Below are positions 16,033-22,805 of a stretch of 64,000 nt of DNA, in pieces (the stretch's first letter is position 1; every line of letters begins with the position of its first letter). The position numbers and the translations under genes were made by a program. Where the stretch lies: contig NZ_FOBV01000005.1 in assembly GCF_900109935.1 (NCBI RefSeq), positions 1-64,000 on the forward strand, written 5' to 3'. The notes beneath the pieces are model-generated. The model did not search any database and was not told the origin of the DNA. It saw only the letters and a list, made by a program, of their open reading frames with translations. The stretch is from Chryseobacterium taichungense (GTDB lineage: Bacteria > Bacteroidota > Bacteroidia > Flavobacteriales > Weeksellaceae).

Positions 16033-16731
16033 ATGAGCCAAAAACGAATTTTAATAATTTTTCTAATTATTTCTATAATAATTGTATTATGTAATAATGT
16101 TTTTTTTAACGATATTTCTGAGTTAATGCCTAAAAGTAATGAAATCGGAAACATTCTTTCGAACCTTAGTTTGGCGTACATTGCGAGTTATATCTTTTAC
16201 TTGGTTGTTGTAAAATATCAGGAAAACAAAGACAAAAGAAATATTTTTTCAACAGTATATAATTTGAGTTGCCAGCTAATAGGAAGAGGGAATAGTGTAG
16301 TAACAACGTTAGCTTCTGCAAATAATTGTTTAACAGAAGATTTAACAAAGAAAATCACAAAAGAAGAGTACATAAAACTTTGTAAAAATACAAATCCAAA
16401 AACAATTCACCCAACTATTGTGTTAGGCACAGTTACTAGTCCAATATCTGCAACATATTCTCAATTAATTTACAATAATTCATATATTAATGCGAAGGCA
16501 TTGATAGAAAATATTTTTGTTTATATGCCCTTTCTCGAAAGTGATTTTATAAAATTATTGAATAAATTAAATGAATCTAATTTTTATTTAATGGCTGATG
16601 TTTTAGCTAACCCAATAATCTTTAAAAATACGGACTTTGAAAATATGGCAGATGCTATGTATGAGTTTCATCTTATTTTAAGAGAAATAGAAATCTACAT
16701 TGAAAAACATTATAAAAAGTACATTAAGTAA
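16033..16731 (+). CDS. unknown two-TM membrane protein of the accessory block
   Basis: 232 residues, family not recognised. Two hydrophobic segments (about 6-25 and 42-62) place a short loop outside and a soluble C-terminal domain of about 165 residues in the cytoplasm. The soluble part is alpha-helical in appearance and has no catalytic motif I know. The topology, two N-terminal helices plus a cytosolic sensing or coiled domain, resembles membrane effectors of anti-phage systems. It follows the putAbiC-like gene by 46 nt on the same strand, in the same AT-rich composition. Confidence 0.7.
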   Translation: MSQKRILIIFLIISIIIVLCNNVFFNDISELMPKSNEIGNILSNLSLAYIASYIFYLVVVKYQENKDKRNIFSTVYNLSCQLIGRGNSVVTTLASANNCLTEDLTKKITKEEYIKLCKNTNPKTIHPTIVLGTVTSPISATYSQLIYNNSYINAKALIENIFVYMPFLESDFIKLLNKLNESNFYLMADVLANPIIFKNTDFENMADAMYEFHLILREIEIYIEKHYKKYIK

Positions 16732-16734
16732 TCT

Positions 16735-16750
16735 TATCTCAAAAAACGAT
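16735..16750 (+). repeat. post-gene motif, copy 3
   Basis: TATCTCAAAAAACGAT, 4 nt after the stop of the two-TM gene. Confidence 0.6.
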
Positions 16751-16829
16751 AGAAATTCTATAACTGAAACGATAAGTTTAATATTTGCATTAAACATCAT
16801 TTATTAATCCTAATCACGTCAAGAGTTTC

Positions 16830-17177
16830 TCACTCAATCCCCTCAATCCCCACCACCTCACTTCCCATCACCTTCGTTCCGCTCTCATTATAAACTTGCT
16901 TCACGGTGACTTTAATTCGGTCATATTGCGGAGTAGGAAAGTCCATCAGTTCGGAAATATTTTTGTAGCCGAAAGCTTTTGCTAATAATGAAATATGGCG
17001 GGTGGAATATTTATGATTTTCTTTTATATTTTCAACATTACCAACAAAACTTCTCGCTAAGCCCATTTCTAAGCTTAATTTTTCTTGAGATAATCCTTTT
17101 TCAATTCTTAACTTTTTGATATGATTGATGAGGTCATAATCAAATTGAGTTGTTTCAAAAACAAAAGTTTTGATCAT
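16830..17177 (-). CDS. XRE-family HTH transcriptional regulator
   Basis: 115 residues. The HTH is at about 17-70: IKKLRIEKGLSQEKLSLEMGLARSFVGNVE, with the typical SQExL turn, followed by SLLAKAFGYKNISELM. The C-terminal 35 residues are a beta-like tail of unknown role. It faces the accessory block convergently and has a palindrome (TACACC N8 GGTGTA) 16 nt upstream of its start. That palindrome overlaps a consensus plus-strand promoter, so autoregulation together with control of the divergent transcript is likely. Confidence 0.85.
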   Translation of the reverse strand: MIKTFVFETTQFDYDLINHIKKLRIEKGLSQEKLSLEMGLARSFVGNVENIKENHKYSTRHISLLAKAFGYKNISELMDFPTPQYDRIKVTVKQVYNESGTKVMGSEVVGIEGIE

Positions 17178-17192
17178 ATTTTTAAAAAATAT

Positions 17193-17212
17193 TACACCTA
17201 TATATTGGTGTA
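17193..17212. promoter_or_regulatory. XRE operator palindrome
   Basis: TACACC (17193-17198) and GGTGTA (17207-17212) form a perfect inverted repeat with an 8-nt spacer. It lies 16 nt from the regulator's start codon and covers the TTG of the divergent promoter. Confidence 0.65.
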
Positions 17213-17234
17213 TTGAAATTTATTATTATATTTG
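17205..17234 (+). promoter_or_regulatory. consensus Bacteroidota promoter firing away from the XRE gene
   Basis: TTG (17205-17207), 19 nt, then TATATTTG (17227-17234). This is an exact match to the TTG-N19-TAnnTTTG pattern. Transcription would start near 17240 and run into gene-poor DNA toward the gene at 18126. Confidence 0.65.
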
Positions 17235-17239
17235 TATTA

Positions 17240-18125
17240 GCGAATTAACAATCAGCCTGGAAGACCAATTAAAAAGACGCATTTCGAGTCAACAACGCCG
17301 GCAACAATGTGTTCTTTACGCAGGTTTCAGGTGAAAATTTCATACTACACAAATGATGAGAAAGAAAATTTTAATCCCGTCGCTTACAGGTCCGCCGTAA
17401 TAATTGCGGCCTTGCAACTTAGCCCATGACAGCGCTATACAAAACTGCCCGCAAGTGCAGGAAGGCGGGTATAGCCTCACCCAAAAACCGCTACCCTCCG
17501 AAATTCCTTTATGCCTAAAGGAAAGCCGAAGTACGCTTAAACTCACCCTTAAAAGTACTGGCTTTCTGTCAATTTTCCAAATTATTTTCATCCCGAAAGG
17601 AATTTAAAAAAAGTAAACGGTCTGCATACAGCAGCGTAGTGATTGTTGTGAACATCCGGTAATGGTCTGCCAAAGGCAGGCCGGCTCCGGTATGCTTAAG
17701 GATTGAAAATTTTTTGTATAACCTTAATAGACAAAGTGGCCTGTATGTCTTAAAAGCATTTCAAAAAGTTAACATTTCACTGTTTTGCGTTGCGATAAAT
17801 AAGTTAATTTGATAAATCGCATCTAATCAGCGTAATCAGTGGGATGTTAATTAAATAACTGATTGCTATTGAATATCTAACGCTACGATCGCAAAGCAAT
17901 GTTTTATTATTTGTTAGTTTACCGTCGCCGAGACTGAACTACATTCGTAAACCTTCAGTGTATGTTCAGCGAATAATAGCAATGCTTATTCAATTGTTGA
18001 TCTCTTGAAGCGCATGTATCGTTTGCTTAGTGAAACGCCTTTGTGAACTTAAAAACAGTGGCTATAAAAAAATCTTAGCGACTCATTGTGTTAAAAGTAT
18101 TATGCTCCATAACGGATAATTAAAA
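17240..18125 (+). other. about 890 nt gene-poor, possibly transcribed leader or non-coding RNA
   Basis: No convincing gene on either strand. Composition is richer in GC than the accessory block before it, and there are local hairpins, for example GGTCTGCC (17665-17672) with GGCAGGCC (17676-17683) around an AAA loop. Short open frames occur (minus 17340-17591, plus 17404-17607), but both overlap each other, lack promoters and look like chance frames in conserved non-coding DNA. A consensus promoter at 17205-17234 points into it. It may be the long leader of the gene at 18126 or a separate structured RNA. Confidence 0.4.
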
Positions 18126-18647
18126 ATGATGAAAAATAAAAAAACCGATTTCGAAACCCGGTTCTGGTCCGGCACCCGTAAGCATTCAGCGATAGGCTTG
18201 CTGGAGGCGTTCTTCCAATTCAATGATCTGGGCGAAGTGAAAGAAACGCTCAGCATGATGTTGCAGTGTTCAGTACAGCCGAAAGTCCGGATCAGAAAAG
18301 AGCCTGCGGAAATTTTCCACCTGTACCAGTCATTGCGGTCATTGGTCCGGGCCGGTCGCCTGATCGGGGGAAAAGCTAAGAAAGAAATGTTCAGCGCTTC
18401 AGAAAACATTCCTCTTATAATCCCGAATTCCCTTTCAAAGGAAGAATACCAGAATCCGGTGCGGGTCTTCCGGAATGCTTTCAAGGTCTGCAGCCTGAAA
18501 GAATACGATGAGTTTCTGTCGACGATGGTTTATTTCTCGCTGGGAAATTCCAGATGTGATCAGGAAAATAGGATCGTTATTCCGTATATCCAGCTCGTGA
18601 AAATGCTTGATGCCGCTTGGCTGATCGTGGAAAGGAATTCAAAATAA
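18126..18647 (+). CDS. unknown basic protein downstream of the XRE-controlled region
   Basis: 173 residues, family not recognised. It is rich in Arg and Lys with conserved-looking aromatic segments (FETRFWSGTRKHSAIGLLEAFFQF) and no signal peptide or membrane segment. Codon use is more GC-rich than the accessory block. I saw no -7 box directly upstream, so it may depend on the promoter near 17.2 kb. The start could be either of two adjacent ATGs (18126 or 18129). A minus-strand frame of 133 codons overlaps it but has no supporting feature. Confidence 0.6.
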   Translation: MMKNKKTDFETRFWSGTRKHSAIGLLEAFFQFNDLGEVKETLSMMLQCSVQPKVRIRKEPAEIFHLYQSLRSLVRAGRLIGGKAKKEMFSASENIPLIIPNSLSKEEYQNPVRVFRNAFKVCSLKEYDEFLSTMVYFSLGNSRCDQENRIVIPYIQLVKMLDAAWLIVERNSK

Positions 18648-19190
18648 ACTGTAGATTTTTAACCACAAAAGTGGCAAAAGCTTTAAACACATGAGTCATA
18701 TTAGGTTAAAGGATAAAGCTTTGCGTGTATTTTAGAACACATAAGTTTTTAAAAATCTTTGATTTGTCTTGTATAAATGTAATTGACCGGTCCGGTGGCT
18801 GAGCGGAGCCGAAGCCACATTATTATCTGTGAAAATTCGCAGTTTGAATTTAACCACAAAAGAGGCAAAAGCTTTTTAAACACATTAGAAGCATGAGATT
18901 TAAGATGAATGCTTTGAAAACATTTCAGAGCATGGAAGAAAGAAAATCAAAGATTTTCATTGGAGTACCAAAATAGGCATCCGTTTGTCATTCCCGCAGG
19001 GAATCCAGATGCGAATTTTTCCATGCGAATCTCTCATACTATGTCGAGATCCCTACGGGATGACAAACTGGGTGTTGAAACTTGACGGTTTTTATAAGTG
19101 AGTTTAGGTAAATTTTAATTTTTAGCAGAAGGTTCCAAGTCTTGAATTTTCATTCTTTTGTTTCAAGACGAAAGCACATCAAAAAGATTT
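18648..19190. repeat. intergenic block of interspersed repeats
   Basis: Holds two copies of the CCACAAAAG/GCAAAAGC family (18661-18765 and 18852-18890), the CCGGTGGCTGAGCGGAGCC phrase near 18790, and one copy of the inverted-repeat element at 18983-19068. No gene seen. Confidence 0.6.
18983..19068. repeat. palindromic MITE-like element, copy C
   Basis: GTTTGTCATTCCCGCAGGGA at the left end is matched by the inverted TCCCTACGGGATGACAAAC at the right end. The centre differs from the two copies near 22.2 and 22.6 kb. Confidence 0.65.
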
Positions 19191-19194
19191 CCCG

Positions 19195-19202
19195 TAAATT
19201 TG
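19195..19202 (+). promoter_or_regulatory. -7 box of mazG
   Basis: TAAATTTG fits TAnnTTTG and ends 20 nt before the ATG at 19223; it lies inside the longer frame that begins at 19142 and so argues for the later start. Confidence 0.6.
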
Positions 19203-19222
19203 TAAGACTTGAATTCTCAATT

Positions 19223-19990
19223 ATGAATACCAAACAGGAAAAACTGGAAGCTTTCGGAAGATTATTGGATATTATGGATGATCTGCGTGAACAATGCCCT
19301 TGGGATCAGAAACAGACGCTGGAATCACTTCGCCATTTAACACTGGAAGAAACTTACGAGCTATCAGATGCGATCCTTCAGAATGATTTACAGGAAATCA
19401 AAAAAGAATTGGGCGATGTACTGCTGCATCTTGTTTTTTATGCAAAGATCGGTTCCGAGAAAGAAAGCTTCGACATTGCGGATGTCATTAATTCACTCAA
19501 TGAAAAGCTGATTTTCCGTCATCCTCATATTTATGGTGATACCGAGGTAAAAGATGAAGAAGAGGTAAAGCAGAACTGGGAAAAATTAAAGCTTAAAGAA
19601 GGTAATAAGTCCATTTTAGGAGGCGTTCCGAAAAGTTTGCCGAGCATGGTAAAAGCTTATCGTATTCAGGATAAGGTAAAGGGAATCGGGTTTGAATTTC
19701 ACGATGCGGAAGATGCATGGAAAAAAGTAGATGAAGAAATCCAGGAGTTTCATGCTGAAACAGATCCGGATAAAAAGGAACAGGAACTCGGAGATGTATT
19801 TTTTTCCCTGATCAATTATGCAAGAATTTCAGGGATCAACCCGGATTCTGCGCTTGAAAGAACCAACTTAAAATTTATTTCAAGATTCCAGAAAATGGAA
19901 CATTTAGCTGCTGAACAGAATTTAAAATTAGCAGAAATGTCACTGGAGGAAATGGATGTTTTGTGGGAAAAGGCTAAACAGTTACAGTAA
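19223..19990 (+). CDS. mazG: Nucleoside triphosphate pyrophosphohydrolase MazG
   Basis: 255 residues from ATG 19223. It hydrolyses NTPs to NMP and pyrophosphate. Two MazG repeats are visible: the first with CPWDQKQTLESL (25-36) and metal-binding EExxE (42-46) plus ExxD (62-65), the second around DEEIQEF and QELGDVFFSL. Full-length double-domain form. An earlier TTG-type start at 19142 would add 27 residues across a promoter box, so it is rejected. The FUSC gene starts 1 nt after its stop, so the two are an operon. Confidence 0.92.
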   Translation: MNTKQEKLEAFGRLLDIMDDLREQCPWDQKQTLESLRHLTLEETYELSDAILQNDLQEIKKELGDVLLHLVFYAKIGSEKESFDIADVINSLNEKLIFRHPHIYGDTEVKDEEEVKQNWEKLKLKEGNKSILGGVPKSLPSMVKAYRIQDKVKGIGFEFHDAEDAWKKVDEEIQEFHAETDPDKKEQELGDVFFSLINYARISGINPDSALERTNLKFISRFQKMEHLAAEQNLKLAEMSLEEMDVLWEKAKQLQ

Positions 19991-19991
19991 A

Positions 19992-21071
19992 ATGAAGGTA
20001 AAGAATCCGATACATCACCGTTTTCAGTATCTGCTGGAATTTAAGCAGACCGAGCGCAAATGGCATTTCCCTTTTCTTGCGGCACTTTGTATCGGGAGCT
20101 GCCTGTTTATTGGTTATTATTCAGGAAAACCTAATTATGGAGCGCTTTCCAGTTTGGGAGCATTAACGATATTATATTTTACTTCTGCCCCGATCACACA
20201 GCGAATGATTCATCTGGCAGTTTGTGCATTTGGAATTGTTTTCTCATTTTCGGTAAGTTCTTTTTTCGGATTTAATGCCTATGCGGGAGCGTTATCATTG
20301 GGTATTATTGCCTTTCTGGCTCATTTTATCTCTTCTTACTACAAAATTCCACCGCCCGGAAATTTTTTCTTTATCATGGTGGCGGCTATGGCAAGCACCT
20401 ATAAATTTGATCTGGAAATGATTCCTACCAGAGTTGGCCTTGTGGCAATGGGAGCTATTTTATCGTGCTCATTTGCTTTTTTATACTCTGTTTTTATTGA
20501 GAAAAGCGAAGTCGTTGCGCTTCCGAGAAGAACATTTAACAAAAGACGATATACCAAGTTTGTGGAAAGTACGATCATTGGCTTTTTTATGGCATTAACC
20601 CTGATCGTCGGACATCTTTTACAATTTAATAATACCTATTGGATCTCTATCGCTGCGGTTGCCATTGTTCAGGGACGGAATTTTGAGCATGTACGGCAGA
20701 GAAATATGCACAGGATCCTGGGAACTTTTATCGGAATCGGCTTGGCATGGATTATTCTTTTGTTCAATCCTGAAAAGATTGTCATGATTGTGATTATCAC
20801 GGTTCTTCAATTCATTATTGAATTACTGGTAGTACGGAATTATGGCCTTGCCGTTGTGTTCATCACCCCTCTTACTATTCTTCTGGCAGAAACAGGAAGT
20901 ACGGTTCACCATAATGTTGAAAATCTGATGCATGCAAGATTGCTCGATACCATTATCGGAAGTCTGATTGGTCTGGCAGCAGGATTTTTTCTTCATCATC
21001 AGCAGATTATTAATAACTTAGAGAAGAATATCAGGTTTTCCTATTTTCAGTTTAAAAAATTAAAAAAATAA
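19992..21071 (+). CDS. FUSC-family inner membrane protein
   Basis: 359 residues from ATG 19992. About ten hydrophobic segments in two clusters separated by a basic cytoplasmic stretch (LPRRTFNKRRYTKF, near 180), then the FUSC-like region YWISIAAVAIVQGRNFEHVRQRNMHRILGT. FUSC proteins include aromatic-acid and fusaric-acid efflux subunits; the substrate here is unknown. It starts right after the mazG stop and ends 2 nt before the next lipoprotein gene, so the three genes form one transcript. Confidence 0.82.
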   Translation: MKVKNPIHHRFQYLLEFKQTERKWHFPFLAALCIGSCLFIGYYSGKPNYGALSSLGALTILYFTSAPITQRMIHLAVCAFGIVFSFSVSSFFGFNAYAGALSLGIIAFLAHFISSYYKIPPPGNFFFIMVAAMASTYKFDLEMIPTRVGLVAMGAILSCSFAFLYSVFIEKSEVVALPRRTFNKRRYTKFVESTIIGFFMALTLIVGHLLQFNNTYWISIAAVAIVQGRNFEHVRQRNMHRILGTFIGIGLAWIILLFNPEKIVMIVIITVLQFIIELLVVRNYGLAVVFITPLTILLAETGSTVHHNVENLMHARLLDTIIGSLIGLAAGFFLHHQQIINNLEKNIRFSYFQFKKLKK

Positions 21072-21073
21072 AT

Positions 21074-21946
21074 ATGTTGCGAGTTATTGTTTTATCAGCA
21101 TTCTTATTGGTGAGCTGCAATCCTAAAGCTCAGGATTCTCCAAATAACGGAGGTCTGGACGTAGAATTTTCTTTGCCTAAAAAGCTTAAAGAAGTTTCAG
21201 GAATTGCTTTGTCTAAAGATAAGCAGACGATCTGGGCCATCGAAGATCAGGGAAACAAGAACGTTATTTATGGTCTTGACAGGCAAGGAAAGCAAATTGC
21301 TGACGTGCTGGTGAATAATGCTGAAAACAACGACTGGGAAGATATCACAACAGATTCTGAAGGGAATTTTTATATCGGGGATTTTGGAAATAACGATAAT
21401 GACCGCCAAAATCTTTCTATTTTAAAAGTTGATCTTAAAGATGCTTCACAAAAGTCAGCAGAGGTAGTCCAGACGACAAAATTTCATTATGAAGGACAGG
21501 CAGAATTTCCACCGAAAAAATCAAAATGGCTCTACGACTGTGAAGCTTTTGTAGAGACAAAAGGAAATTTTTATCTGTTTACCAAAAACAGAAGCAAGGG
21601 TTTTGACGGAACTTTTCTCGTTTTTAAAGTGCCTAACAGAGAAGGAGATTTTGAGGCAAAATTAATTGGTACATTAAAGCTTGATGGAGGATATAGTGAT
21701 GCGGCCATTACTTCAGCAGCAATCAACCGTACCGGGGATAAAATTGTTTTGCTGAACCATAAAAATGTTCAGATTGTCACCGGTTTTACGGAGAACGATT
21801 TTAATTCCGCCAAGATTCAGAAAATATCCTTGGGTCATAATTCTCAGAAAGAAGCCATAGCTTTTGCTGATGATAAAACATTGCTGATCGCCGATGAAAA
21901 GGATAAAAAAACCGGAGGCAACGTCTACATGTTTAATTTGAAATAA
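21074..21946 (+). CDS. lipoprotein with predicted beta-propeller
   Basis: 290 residues. A lipoprotein signal ends in LLVSC with C15 as the acylated residue. The mature part has repeated motifs of the type VSGIALSKDKQTIWAIEDQG and DITTDSEGNFYIGDFGNN, which suggest four to six propeller blades; the pattern recalls SdiA-regulated or NHL-like proteins. Function unknown. Last gene of the mazG-FUSC unit. Confidence 0.72.
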   Translation: MLRVIVLSAFLLVSCNPKAQDSPNNGGLDVEFSLPKKLKEVSGIALSKDKQTIWAIEDQGNKNVIYGLDRQGKQIADVLVNNAENNDWEDITTDSEGNFYIGDFGNNDNDRQNLSILKVDLKDASQKSAEVVQTTKFHYEGQAEFPPKKSKWLYDCEAFVETKGNFYLFTKNRSKGFDGTFLVFKVPNREGDFEAKLIGTLKLDGGYSDAAITSAAINRTGDKIVLLNHKNVQIVTGFTENDFNSAKIQKISLGHNSQKEAIAFADDKTLLIADEKDKKTGGNVYMFNLK

Positions 21947-22211
21947 AGTGTACAGTGTGACTTATGTGTTAAAGTTAAACCACAGATTTGAGTAGATTTT
22001 TACAGATGATGGTGTGGCTTCGGCTCGGATTAGCCATTTGGAACGCAGAATTCACGGAGAAAATATTCCTATCTGCTGCTAAAAGTTTCACAGAGGCGTT
22101 CTACTTATAAGAGACCACTAAGTTTGGCTTTGAGACAATTAATCAGCTATTGAATAGTCACTTCTTACAGACATGAAGTATAAAATAACATCTACAGAAA
22201 CACAACACCCG

Positions 22212-22293
22212 GTTTGTCATTCCCGCAGGGAATCTCAACATCGTATTAGAGATTGGCATAGGACGATTCGGATCTGGATTCCCTGCGGAATGA
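22212..22293. repeat. palindromic MITE-like element, copy A
   Basis: The left arm GTTTGTCATTCCCGCAGGGA is matched by an inverted right arm (GGATTCCCTGCGGAATGA) that has lost a few end bases. The interior is identical to copy B. Confidence 0.7.
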
Positions 22294-22404
22294 AAAGTGA
22301 GATACATATTCTATTACCCAAATATATCAGTCTCACAACTCAATGATACGGGTTGAGAGTCGAACGTACGAAAATCATTCTCCGATAGGAGGTCGAGAAA
22401 AATC

Positions 22405-22442
22405 ATAAAAAAAGTCCGTTTTCACTAGTTGTGAGACGGACT
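22405..22442 (-). terminator. terminator facing minus transcription
   Basis: AGTCCGT (22413-22419) pairs with ACGGACT (22436-22442), with inner TCAC/GTGA pairing. The minus direction is followed by a T7 run. It probably belongs to the large gene ending at 22806, about 360 nt upstream in the minus direction. Confidence 0.65.
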
Positions 22443-22594
22443 CTTCTTCTGTGCTCTAAAAATGCGCAATTTTTACCTTAAAATCTTATATTCTTAATGT
22501 GTCAGAAAAAGTTTTTGTCACTTAATCAACTACCCAATGGTCTTCTTTATGACCAATGGAGTATAAAATAGCATCTATAGAAATTCACCACAAC

Positions 22595-22682
22595 GTTGTC
22601 ATTCCCGCAGGGAATCTCAACATCGTATTAGAGATTGGCATAGGACGATTCGGATCTGGATTCCCTGCGGGAATGACAAACG
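22595..22682. repeat. palindromic MITE-like element, copy B
   Basis: GTTGTCATTCCCGCAGGGAA at the left and GATTCCCTGCGGGAATGACA at the right are inverted. It lies between the stop of the large minus-strand gene and its likely terminator. Confidence 0.7.
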
Positions 22683-22805
22683 ATATGCATATTCTAAAAT
22701 ATTCATGAAAATCTTTGATTCTCTTTTTGTGTGATCTAAAATATGTGCAAATTTTTAATCGAAATTTGATGACTCATGTGTTAGCTAGCTTAATTTACCG
22801 GTAAC

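Larger units (their letters stand above)
21947..22805. repeat. 859-nt intergenic region made of repeats
   Basis: No gene seen. It contains two near-identical direct repeats of about 140 nt (22174-22314 and 22557-22700), each centred on a palindromic element, a terminator at 22405-22442, and degenerate phrases of the CCACAAAAG family around 21975 and 22490. Confidence 0.65.

Noticed and set aside
16033..16731. toxin-antitoxin pair in the accessory block
   Set aside because: The neighbouring genes are not short enough, and no antitoxin-like DNA-binding partner is adjacent on the same strand.
17340..17607. overlapping short frames of 83 (minus) and 67 (plus) codons in the gene-poor region
   Set aside because: They overlap each other, contain atypical composition (many Cys, Gly and Pro with no hydrophobic core) and have no promoter; they look like chance frames in conserved non-coding DNA.
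18083..18484. 133-codon minus-strand frame opposite the unknown gene at 18126
   Set aside because: No promoter or coding-like composition; the plus frame has a better start and a longer regular protein.
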